Positions 33,369 through 42,247 are shown, counted from the stretch's first letter. The stretch is DNA of 48,455 nucleotides from JAVBRA01 sp031548435 (GCA_031548435.1 JAVBRA010000018.1:1-48455), one strand, 5' to 3'. The notes: a model not told the origin generated them from the sequence alone. Made by a program: numbers and translations.

Positions 33369-33800
33369 TTTGCCGCAATCACAACCTGAAAATCAGATAT
33401 CCCGGGAGCCGGAAACCCCTACCCAGAAAAAAACAACGGAGCATCGATCTCCCGATCGAATTGCCGTTAAGCGGAAAATACTCTGATTAAATCACTTGAA
33501 AATCTTCTCCGGATCGCATGCGGCCTCCCGGAACGATAAGCCGTTTCAGTCCGGAGCTTATTTTTGTTTTCACTAAAACATTTTTGGAATGATTATTGCT
33601 TGAGAATAAAATACCCCCCTGCAAGCCTCGTAAGTCCCGGACGCAATCGAAGTGATTTACCGGCCAGATACTCCGGGCCTCCACGGTCAACCGTATGAGA
33701 CACCCAACAAAGACGAAGAGAAATAATTCAAGTAAACAAGATGCGGCGGTTCGTCTGTTGTATTTACCAGATCATATTCCATTTACTAAAATCCAACGCT
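33369..33800. other. Long leader region before the sulfatase gene
   Basis: A 430-base stretch with no gene. The only promoter-like signal is TATTTTTG at 33559-33566 without a matching -33 element. It overlaps an imperfect hairpin (ATAAGCCG ... CGGAGCTTAT followed by TTTTT) that could instead be a terminator. If transcription starts there, the leader would be about 230 bases. Confidence 0.35.
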
Positions 33801-36227
33801 ATGAAGAAAAACTTCATTAAATCGCATCAAAACAGAGCATTGCTGGCCACAACGGCATTATGTTCCGTCGGGTTATGCGGACAGCAGGCCATGGCCCAGG
33901 AAGCCGGCAAGAAATTCCAGGGCACGATCGAACTTGACATCAGGAACTCGGAGCCGGACTGGAATGCATTCCTTTACCCCAAAGCGCCGAAAGATGCGCC
34001 CAACGTGCTGATCATCCTGTATGACGATACCGGACAGGCAACATGGTCGACGTATGGCGGGGCGGTCAACATGCCCACGCTGGACAGGCTTGCCGCAAAC
34101 GGGCTTACGTACACCCAATGGCATACCACTTCGGTTTCGTCGCCAACCCGCTCGTGCATGCTCACGGGACGCAACCACCATCAAAACGGCTACGGGAGTA
34201 TTTCCGAGTCGGCCACGGGATTTCCCGGTTACAGCGGGCACATTCCCGAATCGAATGCATCGATCGCCACTATTCTGCGCAACGCCGGATGGTCGACTTT
34301 CTGGATCGGGAAAAACCACAATGTCCCCGTAGACGCTTTCGGGATGGGCTCTTCCAAGCAGGATTGGCCGCTCGCCCTCGGGTTTGACCGTTTTTACGGA
34401 TTCATAGGCGCCGAAAGCAACCAGTGGTATCCCGCACTGACCGAAGACAACCACACCATCGAGCAACCCTATCTGCCGGAACAGGGTTACCACCTGTCGA
34501 AAGACCTTGCGGACAAAGCCATCCAATATATCCGCGACTCCAAGCAGGCCAGCCCGGATAAACCCTGGTACATGTGGTACAACCCCGGCGCCAACCACGC
34601 CCCGCACCAGGCCCCGCAGGAATACATCGACAAGTACAAAGGGAAATTCGACGCCGGTTACGACGCTTACCGCGAATGGGTGCTGGCACGCATGATCGAA
34701 AAGGGCGTCCTTCCGAAAGGCACCAAACTGACCCCGGAAAATCCGCTGCCCAAAGGAGTGGCGTCCGAATTGGATATGGTGCGCCCGTGGAACACCCTCT
34801 CGGCCGATGAGAAGAAGTTGTTCTCGCGCATGGCCGAAGTGTTTGCCGGTTTCTCGGAATACACCGACGCGCAGGTGGGCCGCGTGATCGACTACCTGGA
34901 AGAATCGGGCCAACTGGACAACACGCTGGTCATCTACTGTGCCGACAATGGCGCCTCGGGCGAAGGCAGCCCGAACGGAACGGTCAATGAAACCTATTAT
35001 TTCAACTCGTATCCCGATGACATCAAGAACAACATTGCCATGATGGATAAATTGGGCAGTCCCGACACCTATAACCATTACCCGACCGGTTGGGCCATGG
35101 CTTTCTCGACGCCCTACAAGATGTTCAAACGCTATTCAGGATACAGCGGCGGCACCTGTGACCCGTTGGTAATTTCTTGGCCCAAAGGCATCAAGGCCCG
35201 CGGCGAAATGCGAAGCCAGTACTACCATGTGACCGACATCGTACCTACCATTCTCGAAGCCTGCGGCGTGCAGATGCCCGATGAGGTACACGGCATCAAA
35301 CAGACTCCGCTGGCAGGCGTGTCGATGGTGTCGAGCTTCAGCGACGCCAACGCGCCGACCCAGAAAAAAGTGCAATACTACGAAATGCTGGGTACGCGCG
35401 GCATCTGGAAAGACGGATGGATGGCCACCGCCGTGCACGGCCCCATGCCGTCGAACATGGGCCATTTCGACCAGGATAAATGGGAGTTGTACCACACCGA
35501 TGTAGACCGTTCGCAATCCAACAATCTGGCGGCGCGGTATCCCGAAAAAGTGGAAGAGATGAAGAAACTGTGGATGGAAGAGGCCCAAAAATACAACGTG
35601 CTTCCGTTGAACGATCTGAGCATCCTCGAATACATTGAATACGAATACGATCCCGAGGTGCCTGCCGACGGCCGTTACACCTATTATCCGAATACGACCG
35701 AGGTGCCCGAAGCCAACGCTGTCCGTACGGCCGCGCGTTCATTCAAGATCCTGGCGGAAGTCGACCTGAAAGCCGGCGCCCAGGGCGTCATCGTTTCCCA
35801 GGGGTCGCGTTTCGGCGGCTACACGATGTATCTGAAAGACGATAAGGTGAACTTCGAATACAACTTCCTCGGCCTCGATCCGGTGCAGCGGTTGAACTAC
35901 GCCATGCCTGTCGGCAAACACATCATCGGAGTGGAATTCACCAAGGAGAAGATGACTGAGAAAGCGGAATGCCTCGGTACGATGAAACTCTATATCGACG
36001 ATAAGATGGTGGCCCAGGCTCCGTTCCGCACGCAGTCCGGCCGCTTCTCGCTCAACAGCGGCGAAGGCCTCTGCGTGGGATACGACACCGGCGACCCTGT
36101 AAGCAGGGATTACGGTTACAAATACCCGCTCGCCGGAGGTGAGATCATGAAGGTTACCTACGATGTCGCCAACGACGCCTATATAGACGTGGAAAGGGAA
36201 TTCGAAGCGAAAATGAGGGCGCAATAA
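33801..36227 (+). CDS. Exported Ser-type arylsulfatase
   Basis: An 808-residue type I sulfatase hydrolysing sulfate esters through a formylglycine made from the motif residue. The motif is S113-SPTR with LTGR following (VSSPTRSCMLTGR), so the precursor is Ser, not Cys. Metal site Asp residues are in ILYDDTG (74-75) and CADNGAS. The signal-like N terminus (about 1-32, ending AMAQ) indicates export. It belongs to the long (about 780-800 residue) arylsulfatase group with a C-terminal beta-sandwich-like region (about 640-800). The anaerobic maturase is the next gene, 184 bases on. MKKNFIKSH at 33801 is chosen as the start before the signal. Substrate unknown. Confidence 0.92.
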   Translation: MKKNFIKSHQNRALLATTALCSVGLCGQQAMAQEAGKKFQGTIELDIRNSEPDWNAFLYPKAPKDAPNVLIILYDDTGQATWSTYGGAVNMPTLDRLAANGLTYTQWHTTSVSSPTRSCMLTGRNHHQNGYGSISESATGFPGYSGHIPESNASIATILRNAGWSTFWIGKNHNVPVDAFGMGSSKQDWPLALGFDRFYGFIGAESNQWYPALTEDNHTIEQPYLPEQGYHLSKDLADKAIQYIRDSKQASPDKPWYMWYNPGANHAPHQAPQEYIDKYKGKFDAGYDAYREWVLARMIEKGVLPKGTKLTPENPLPKGVASELDMVRPWNTLSADEKKLFSRMAEVFAGFSEYTDAQVGRVIDYLEESGQLDNTLVIYCADNGASGEGSPNGTVNETYYFNSYPDDIKNNIAMMDKLGSPDTYNHYPTGWAMAFSTPYKMFKRYSGYSGGTCDPLVISWPKGIKARGEMRSQYYHVTDIVPTILEACGVQMPDEVHGIKQTPLAGVSMVSSFSDANAPTQKKVQYYEMLGTRGIWKDGWMATAVHGPMPSNMGHFDQDKWELYHTDVDRSQSNNLAARYPEKVEEMKKLWMEEAQKYNVLPLNDLSILEYIEYEYDPEVPADGRYTYYPNTTEVPEANAVRTAARSFKILAEVDLKAGAQGVIVSQGSRFGGYTMYLKDDKVNFEYNFLGLDPVQRLNYAMPVGKHIIGVEFTKEKMTEKAECLGTMKLYIDDKMVAQAPFRTQSGRFSLNSGEGLCVGYDTGDPVSRDYGYKYPLAGGEIMKVTYDVANDAYIDVEREFEAKMRAQ

Positions 36228-36246
36228 GCGTCATTGCCCTCCATCA

Positions 36247-36294
36247 CAAAAAACCCTTCCTTTTTGCGACAACAAAAAGGGAGGGTTTTCTTTT
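36247..36294 (+). terminator. Terminator after the sulfatase gene
   Basis: AACCCTTCCTTTTTG pairs with CAAAAAGGGAGGGTT (one mismatch), followed by TTTTCTTTT. Confidence 0.8.
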
Positions 36295-36388
36295 AATGAA
36301 GCCCCGCCGCTTGCGACGGGGAATGCATCCGATCCGATCACCCCCCTCGCGCCTGATCAGCGCGGCTACGTGCTATGCAAATAATTCA

Positions 36389-36396
36389 TATCTTTG
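36389..36396 (+). promoter_or_regulatory. -7 box of the sulfatase-maturase gene
   Basis: TATCTTTG, full TAnnTTTG match, 15 bases before the ATG at 36412. With the terminator upstream, the maturase is probably transcribed separately from the sulfatase. Confidence 0.6.
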
Positions 36397-36411
36397 GTCA
36401 AACAATTCACC

Positions 36412-37608
36412 ATGAATAAACCAATTTACGCCGCTCCGTTCGCACGCCCGCTGTACGTCATGCTCAAACCGGTGGGTGCCGCATGCAACCTGCGGTGCGA
36501 CTACTGCTATTATCTCGAAAAAAAGGCGTTGTACGCCGACCAAAACAGGTTTGCGATGACCGAAGCGCTGCTGGAACGGTTCACCATGCAGTACCTCGAA
36601 TCCCAGACCATGGCCGAGGTGCTGTTCACCTGGCACGGCGGCGAACCGCTGATGCGCAACATCGGGTTCTACAAGAAAGCGCTGGAATTCCAACAAAAAT
36701 ACGGACGCGGACGCCCCATCGGGAATAACCTGCAAACCAACGGAACGTTGCTTACGGACGAGTGGTGCGAATTTTTCAGGAAAAACAATTTTCTGATCGG
36801 GATCTCGATCGACGGGCCCCGGCATTGCCACGACACCTACCGCAAAACGGCCGATAAAAGGCCCAGTTTCGACCAGGTGATGCGCGGGATCGATCTGCTG
36901 AAAAAGCACCGGGTCGAATTTAACGTAATGGGGGTAGTGAACGATTACAATGTCGACTATCCGCTCGAATTTTACCGTTTCTTCAAAGAGATCGACACCC
37001 GTTTCATCCAATTCGCACCCATCGTGGAGCGGTTGCCCGACGGCGCCCCCGCCCCGTGGAACGTGCCGTCGGAGAAATGGGGCGACTTCCTGATCGCCAT
37101 CTTCGACGAATGGGTGAGGAACGACGTCGGCGAATTCTATGTGCAATATTTCGATTCCACGCTGGCGAACTGGGTCGGGGAAAAGCCCGGGACCTGCATC
37201 CTGGGCGCGACCTGCGGACATGCCGGCGTGATGGAGTTCAACGGCGATGTCTATTCGTGCGACCATTTTGTTTTCCCGGAATACAAACTCGGGAATATCC
37301 ATGCGAAAACCCTGGTCGGAATGATGTACTCGCCCGAACAACTGAAATTCGGCGCAGACAAATCCGACGCTCTGCCCCGGGTCTGCAAACAATGCGAATT
37401 CCTGTTCGCCTGCCATGGCGAATGCCCTAAAAACCGCATAATCAGAACCGAGGACGGAGAGCATGGCCTGAATTATCTATGCAAAGGCTACTACAAATTT
37501 TTCAAGCATGCGGCCCCGTACATGGACTTCATGAAGACGGAACTGCTCAACAACCGGGCGCCGTCCAACGTGATGCGGGAGGCAAGAAGGAGATTGCAGC
37601 ATCTATAA
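36412..37608 (+). CDS. Anaerobic sulfatase-maturating radical SAM enzyme
   Basis: Converts the motif Cys or Ser of sulfatases to formylglycine without oxygen. It is 398 residues. The radical SAM cluster Cys are C25, C29 and C32 (CNLRCDYCYY). A SPASM-type C-terminal domain with two further clusters is seen: CILGATCGHAGVMEFNGDVYSCDHFVFPEYKLGNI and CKQCEFLFACHGECPKNRI. The WHGGEPL block is typical. Pairing with a Ser-type sulfatase fits, since only anaerobic maturases oxidise Ser. In-frame codons upstream contain the -7 box and are rejected. Confidence 0.95.
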   Translation: MNKPIYAAPFARPLYVMLKPVGAACNLRCDYCYYLEKKALYADQNRFAMTEALLERFTMQYLESQTMAEVLFTWHGGEPLMRNIGFYKKALEFQQKYGRGRPIGNNLQTNGTLLTDEWCEFFRKNNFLIGISIDGPRHCHDTYRKTADKRPSFDQVMRGIDLLKKHRVEFNVMGVVNDYNVDYPLEFYRFFKEIDTRFIQFAPIVERLPDGAPAPWNVPSEKWGDFLIAIFDEWVRNDVGEFYVQYFDSTLANWVGEKPGTCILGATCGHAGVMEFNGDVYSCDHFVFPEYKLGNIHAKTLVGMMYSPEQLKFGADKSDALPRVCKQCEFLFACHGECPKNRIIRTEDGEHGLNYLCKGYYKFFKHAAPYMDFMKTELLNNRAPSNVMREARRRLQHL

Positions 37609-37754
37609 CGGAATCAACGACATTCAACTGATACAGGCAGGGATAAATCTGCATTGCCCCTGGTCGGGGGCCACCTGTTTGGGAACAAAAGGTTTACGGT
37701 TGCCGCCGTGAGCCTTTTTTCATTTTGCCTGTCCCCGAAGCAGGGAAAATGTAG

Positions 37755-37762
37755 TACCTTTG
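37755..37762 (+). promoter_or_regulatory. -7 box of the NUDIX-aldolase-ligase genes
   Basis: TACCTTTG, full TAnnTTTG match, ending 4 bases before the ATG at 37767, which would make the transcript leaderless or the true start later. Confidence 0.6.
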
Positions 37763-37766
37763 CCGT

Positions 37767-38402
37767 ATGAAACCAAAGGAGGAGGAATTGCTCGAAATCT
37801 CGGGGCGCATCCGGGCGCTGGCCCAGAACGGGCTGACCTACTCGCAAAACGGGTACGACACCGAGCGGTACGGGGAACTATACGACCTGGCCGACCGCAT
37901 GGCCTCGATCGTCACCGGACACCCGGAAGCGCAGATCGGGCAATGTTTCGTCAAACTCACCGGCGAATACGTCACCCCCAAGGTCGACGTGCGGGCGGTG
38001 GTGTTCGACGGGCAGGGGCGGTTGCTGCTTGTGCGCGAGAGCGACGATGGGCTGTGGTCGCTGCCCGGCGGTTGGGCCGACGTGGGATTCTCGCCCAAGG
38101 AGGTCGCCGTCAAGGAGGTGCACGAGGAGACGGGACTCCTGGTCGAAGCCGTGCGGCTGCTGGCCCTAATCGACAAACGGTGCCACGCCAGCCATCCTCC
38201 CGCGCTGCACTATGTATACAAACTATTCATTTTGTGCGAAATAACCGGCGGCGGGTTCACCGACACGTTCGACATTCTGGACAAGGGGTTCTTCGGTCGC
38301 GACAATCTGCCGCCGCTGTCGACAAACCGCGTGACCCCGGAACAGATCGAACTGATGTTCGACTACCGCGACAATCCGGCGAAAGAAACCTATTCCGATT
38401 GA
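37767..38402 (+). CDS. NUDIX hydrolase (ADP-ribose pyrophosphatase-like)
   Basis: A 211-residue protein with an N-terminal helical domain (about 1-60, the type that precedes YjhB-like NUDIX domains) and a NUDIX box GGWADVGFSPKEVAVKEVHEETGLLVEA (about 93-120). The box Arg is replaced by Lys (VKEVHEETG). It hydrolyses a nucleoside diphosphate linked to a moiety; the substrate is not determined. ATG at 37767 is almost at the predicted transcription start. TTG at 37788 has AAGGAGGAGG just before it and may be the real start, giving 204 residues. The aldolase gene follows after 22 bases and probably shares the transcript. Confidence 0.85.
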   Translation: MKPKEEELLEISGRIRALAQNGLTYSQNGYDTERYGELYDLADRMASIVTGHPEAQIGQCFVKLTGEYVTPKVDVRAVVFDGQGRLLLVRESDDGLWSLPGGWADVGFSPKEVAVKEVHEETGLLVEAVRLLALIDKRCHASHPPALHYVYKLFILCEITGGGFTDTFDILDKGFFGRDNLPPLSTNRVTPEQIELMFDYRDNPAKETYSD

Positions 38403-38424
38403 AAACAATTCAAACCGATAAACG

Positions 38425-39726
38425 ATGAAACAACTGAACACCCAACTGATGCACCCGGCCGAGCAGATCGAGCTGATCATCCGGCGCATCTACCGCGGCG
38501 GGCTCACCACCACCTCGGGCGGCAACCTCTCGATCATGGACGACCAGGGCGACATGTGGATCACCCCCAGCGCCATCGACAAAGGGTCGCTCACGGCCAA
38601 GGACATCATCTGCGTAAAGAAGGACGGCACGATCGTCGGGCCGCACAAACCCTCGTCGGAATACCCGTTCCACAAGGCCATCTACCGGATGCGCCCCGGC
38701 ATGCGGAGCGTGGTGCACGCCCATCCGCCGGCGCTGGTGGCCTTCAGCATCGCCCACGTGGTGCCTGACACGAACATCATTCCGCAGGCCAGCCGCGTAT
38801 GCGGAAAAGTTCGCTTCGCAGGCTACGCGATCCCGGGCAGCACGTTGCTGGGCGACAAGATCGCCGGGGCGTTCGCCGAAGACCCCGAATGCATGTCGGT
38901 GCTGATGCAGAACCACGGCGTGGTGGTGTGCGGACAGGACATCGCCGACGCCTACCAACGGTTCGAAACGCTGGAACTGTGCGCCCGCACCATCCTCAAC
39001 GCCAAGATACTGGGCGAGCCGAACTACCTGACGGCGGAACAGATCGCCATGGATGACGCCTCGTATAACACACGGTTTCCGCACTCCGACAACATCACTT
39101 ACCCCTCCGACGAACGGGCCATCCGCGCCGAGATCTGCAAGATCACCCGCCGCGCCTGCGACCAGGGGCTGATGACCAGCTCGTACGGCACGGTGTCGGT
39201 GCGCTGGCAGGGCGACGACTTTCTGATCACCCCCACCGGAGTCACCCGCTGGGACATCATCCCCGACGACATCGTGCAGATCAAGGGCGGCAAGGCCGAG
39301 GCAGGCAAAAAACCCAGCCGGTCGGTTGAGCTGCACATGGAAATTTACAGGAGCAACCCGAAGATCAAGTCGATCATCCTCACGCAAACGCCTCACCTGA
39401 TGGGCTTCTGCACCAGCGGCGAGAAATTCGACGTGCGCACCATCCCCGAAAGCTGGATCTTCCTCAAGGACGTGCCCACGCTCGAATATGGCCTGCACTA
39501 CACCGGCCCGAAAAAGATCTCCGAAGCGTTGAAAACCGTGCCGTGCGCGTTGCTGGCCAACGACTGTGTGATCGTCACCGGGGGCGAGTTGCTGCAAACA
39601 TTCGACCGGCTGGAGGTGGCCGAGTTCAGCGCCAAATCGCTGATCATGGCCAGGCCCATCGGCACACTCAAACCCATCGGCGCCGACGAAGTAGAGGAGC
39701 TGCGCGTGGTTTACAAAGTAGAGTAG
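38425..39726 (+). CDS. Tandem class II aldolase/adducin-domain protein
   Basis: A 433-residue protein with two aldolase/adducin domains. The first (about 10-205) has the zinc ligands H98 and H100 (VVHAHPP) and H164 (QNHG), and an acidic E79 (PSSEYPFH), as in L-fuculose-phosphate/L-ribulose-5-phosphate type aldolases or epimerases. The second (about 228-430) matches in layout (TSSYGTVSVR, SRSVELHMEIYR, KSIILTQTPHLMGF) but has lost the HxH motif and NHG, so it is probably structural. Substrate unknown. It is in the likely operon NUDIX-aldolase-lipoate ligase. Confidence 0.85.
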   Translation: MKQLNTQLMHPAEQIELIIRRIYRGGLTTTSGGNLSIMDDQGDMWITPSAIDKGSLTAKDIICVKKDGTIVGPHKPSSEYPFHKAIYRMRPGMRSVVHAHPPALVAFSIAHVVPDTNIIPQASRVCGKVRFAGYAIPGSTLLGDKIAGAFAEDPECMSVLMQNHGVVVCGQDIADAYQRFETLELCARTILNAKILGEPNYLTAEQIAMDDASYNTRFPHSDNITYPSDERAIRAEICKITRRACDQGLMTSSYGTVSVRWQGDDFLITPTGVTRWDIIPDDIVQIKGGKAEAGKKPSRSVELHMEIYRSNPKIKSIILTQTPHLMGFCTSGEKFDVRTIPESWIFLKDVPTLEYGLHYTGPKKISEALKTVPCALLANDCVIVTGGELLQTFDRLEVAEFSAKSLIMARPIGTLKPIGADEVEELRVVYKVE

Positions 39727-39770
39727 CCGCCCTCAGGCGATCGTTCCAATAACACGAAAAACCACATTCC

Positions 39771-40403
39771 ATGCGGCTGATGGTAAGCCCCTCCGACTCG
39801 GCACAGGAGAACCTGCGGCTGGAGGAACAACTGCTGACCGGGTGTTGCATCGACACTCTGTTGCTGTACGTCAACTCCCCGTCGGTGATTGTGGGTCGCC
39901 ATCAGGAACCCGCTGCCGAGGCCGACCTTGATTTCTGCACACGGCACAATATCAGTGTATTGAGAAGGGTTTCTGGCGGCGGAACGGTATACCACGACCA
40001 TGGCAACATCAACTATTCATTCATTGTGAACCGCACGGCAACGGCGCCGCTCGACCGCGATTTTCTGGCTCCGGTTCTTGCCATGCTCCGCTCGCTGGGG
40101 CTCAACGCAGTGCAAGGCCGCCGGAACGACATCACCGTAGAGGGGCTGAAAATATCGGGAACCGCCTCGCACCTGACGCGCCAGCGGCACCTGTTCCACG
40201 GCACGCTGCTCTACGACACCGACCTGACGGCGCTCGAATCCGCCTTGAAGGGCGACTCCTCGCTGCACGGCAACCGCATCGCCTCGGTGCCTTCGCCCGT
40301 GGCCAACATCAGGCAACTGGCCGGGCTCGATGGCGACACCGAATGGTTCTTGGGATACGTCACAGATTTCATGCAGAACAATCTCCCGGCAGCCATCAGG
40401 TAA
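39771..40403 (+). CDS. Lipoate-protein ligase A family protein (catalytic domain only)
   Basis: A 210-residue protein of the BPL/LplA/LipB fold. The signatures are RRVSGGGTVYHDHGNINYSF (about 66-85) and GRRNDITVEGLKISGTA (about 120-136), which contains the conserved Lys of LplA. Classical E. coli LplA (about 338 residues) carries a C-terminal accessory domain that is absent here. The protein could be a short lipoyl transferase or use a separate partner. It starts 44 bases after the aldolase gene, same strand, and is followed by a strong hairpin. Confidence 0.85.
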   Translation: MRLMVSPSDSAQENLRLEEQLLTGCCIDTLLLYVNSPSVIVGRHQEPAAEADLDFCTRHNISVLRRVSGGGTVYHDHGNINYSFIVNRTATAPLDRDFLAPVLAMLRSLGLNAVQGRRNDITVEGLKISGTASHLTRQRHLFHGTLLYDTDLTALESALKGDSSLHGNRIASVPSPVANIRQLAGLDGDTEWFLGYVTDFMQNNLPAAIR

Positions 40404-40418
40404 GCGACGGCAAAACGA

Positions 40419-40454
40419 GGCGGCGCGGACTTTTCAAGAAAAGTCCGCGCCGCC
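40419..40454. terminator. Perfect 17-bp hairpin between lipoate ligase and btuG
   Basis: GGCGGCGCGGACTTTTC / GAAAAGTCCGCGCCGCC with a 2-base gap between convergent genes. The T run after it is weak on the plus strand; it can fold from both transcripts. Confidence 0.75.
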
Positions 40455-40479
40455 CTTATTTCCAAACAGGAGATTCCGG

Positions 40480-41544
40480 TCAGTAATTGAAACAAAAGCA
40501 GCCCGGGCCCACACCCACATTGAAGTTGAACAGTTCCACCCCGCTCGACGAATAGCGGTACACCACCCCGCGCTGCGCCCAGTCGATGGCATCGCCCGCA
40601 TAAATGTCGTCGTTGTTCGGATCCACCCCCAGCGAGTAAAGGTTGCGCGTACCCCCATCGATATAGGGCACCGCCGGCAGCACGTTGTTGTATACGCTCA
40701 TGGCCCACACCGACCTGTTGTTGATATAGAACATGGTGTTGCCCGCTTTGTTGGGCGTCAGGCGCTTCACATCGTCGGTAATGTTGAAAGTGAACTTTTT
40801 GGCCACGGTAAAGGTCGAAACGTTCACCTTCACCAGCGAGGGCTCTTCGAGCTTGGCCGTCCAGTCTTCGGTCCAGCCGCCGTCGCACAGGGCCCAGAGG
40901 TTGCCGTCGGCATCGGAGGCGATGGAGACGGGTTGGGCGCCCACCTCAAGCGAGTCGGCCACGGCATCGGTGACAGGGTCGATTTTCAGGATCTTGTTGC
41001 CCATATTCCAGCAGTTCACATACACATACTGCCCGATGCCCACCATCTGTTCGCCGCAGTTACCCGCGTCGCCCAGGTCGATAGAGCCCGTCACGGCGTC
41101 GGTGGCGGGGTTGAACACGGTGATCCGGTTCGAGTTCAGGCTGGTGATGTACCCCTTGGTGCTGCTGACGATGTAGACATACCGCGGCGAGTCGAGCCCG
41201 GTGATCTTCCCTTTAAGCACAGCCGTCTCCGGATCAATGACATACACCTTGCCCGAGTTCGAGAGCGTCACGTACCCCTTACCGTTGTAGATGGTCATCG
41301 ACTGGGCCGCGTCGCCCAGCGGAGCGCCGCCGTTGTTGCTTTTGAACACGTCGTTGGCCACCTGGTCCGCTTCGGGATCGTAGAGCGACAGCGACGCGTT
41401 CCCGGCCATGAACGACCCCTCGTTAAGCACAAACACCCCTTTCGAGGGAATCGGCTGACGACCGCCGTCGTCACCGTCGTTGCTGCATGCAGCGGCAAAA
41501 AGCACAACCGCCGCCAAAATGGCATATTTTTTTATCTTATTCAT
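40480..41544 (-). CDS. BtuG-like surface B12-binding lipoprotein
   Basis: A 354-residue lipoprotein (signal ending FAAAC; Cys at residue 20). The body is a YncE-like beta-propeller with repeats such as KVYVIDPETAVLKGKI, GYITSLNSNRITVFNPATDAVTGSID and KILKIDPVTDAVADSL. In Bacteroides, BtuG is a surface propeller that captures cobalamin for BtuB. Here a cobalamin riboswitch lies upstream, which supports the same role. No btuB, btuF or corrinoid genes are next to it, so the transporter must be encoded elsewhere. ATG at 41544 is preferred over an in-frame TTG two codons earlier. It ends FNVGVGPGCFCFNY. Confidence 0.85.
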   Translation of the reverse strand: MNKIKKYAILAAVVLFAAACSNDGDDGGRQPIPSKGVFVLNEGSFMAGNASLSLYDPEADQVANDVFKSNNGGAPLGDAAQSMTIYNGKGYVTLSNSGKVYVIDPETAVLKGKITGLDSPRYVYIVSSTKGYITSLNSNRITVFNPATDAVTGSIDLGDAGNCGEQMVGIGQYVYVNCWNMGNKILKIDPVTDAVADSLEVGAQPVSIASDADGNLWALCDGGWTEDWTAKLEEPSLVKVNVSTFTVAKKFTFNITDDVKRLTPNKAGNTMFYINNRSVWAMSVYNNVLPAVPYIDGGTRNLYSLGVDPNNDDIYAGDAIDWAQRGVVYRYSSSGVELFNFNVGVGPGCFCFNY

Positions 41545-41612
41545 TGTCAATACTTTAAATTAATAATCCATATTTTAAACAACAGGACTTTATTCAACAA
41601 AATCCTTGGGTG

Positions 41613-41677
41613 TGTCGCTCCGGGCTTGACCCGGGATCTCCTTTTGCGAGAGATTCCTGGCCTGATCCGGAATGACA
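41613..41677. repeat. Imperfect palindromic dispersed repeat in the btuG leader
   Basis: TGTCGCTCCGGGCTTGACC... pairs (19 of 28 positions) with ...TGATCCGGAATGACA. Similar half sequences, TGTCATTCCG and GTCATCCCGG, occur at 8238 and 48252. It sits between the riboswitch and btuG. Confidence 0.55.
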
Positions 41678-41924
41678 GATTGATCCATCCTTAAAGCAAA
41701 AAGAAACACCGCCCGCCGTCCGGCAGTCGAGTCATGACGGCGTGGCGGCATCTCTTTCCGGGACACCGCTTAGGTTCCCGTCATAGCACAGTTTTTCTCC
41801 ATTTTGATAGGTTTTAGTTAAACAAATCAAAATCGAAACGTTAGGCGATAGGATCGATCAAGAATAAAGAATAGATTTATTCTCAAAGCTCTAACTCCCG
41901 AAGGCTTCAATTTCTGGGTGGGGC

Positions 41925-42128
41925 CTGCTCTGCACAGGCTCCCGGTCGACGGCAGGTTTTCTGACTTGTTCCATCGGGGCTGTCCCTTCCCATCGCCCGG
42001 GGGCGACAGTGGGTATCGATTACAGCCTCGTTATACGGAACTTACAGCAGCGGGTACTGTTCCGGACTCACACCGGATTCCCTGTTGCCACGCCGCGGCA
42101 TGAAAAACACCACAGCGTACCGACAGTG
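41925..42128 (-). promoter_or_regulatory. Cobalamin (B12) riboswitch upstream of btuG
   Basis: On the minus strand the B12 box AGTCAGAAAACCTGCC is at 41951-41966 (forward GGCAGGTTTTCTGACT). The upstream core reads GGGAATCCGGTGTGAGTCCGGA then CAGTACCCGCTGCTGTAA, the conserved cobalamin-aptamer core. The aptamer starts right after a TATATTTG -7 box. The leader from aptamer to btuG is about 390 bases. A small hairpin (AGAATAAA / TTTATTCT) just downstream could be part of the expression platform. Confidence 0.93.
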
Positions 42129-42136
42129 CAAATATA
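42129..42136 (-). promoter_or_regulatory. -7 box of the riboswitch-btuG transcript
   Basis: TATATTTG on the minus strand immediately before the aptamer, a full match to TAnnTTTG. Confidence 0.65.
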
Positions 42137-42247
42137 GTGAAAAACCGGAAATCGCCTCCCGGCACGACATTTTTTTTCGGGCCAACCTCAAAAAAAAGAG
42201 GCCATGCCTCTGCGGCACAGCCTCAACCCGTTAATAAAGCAGCCCCC

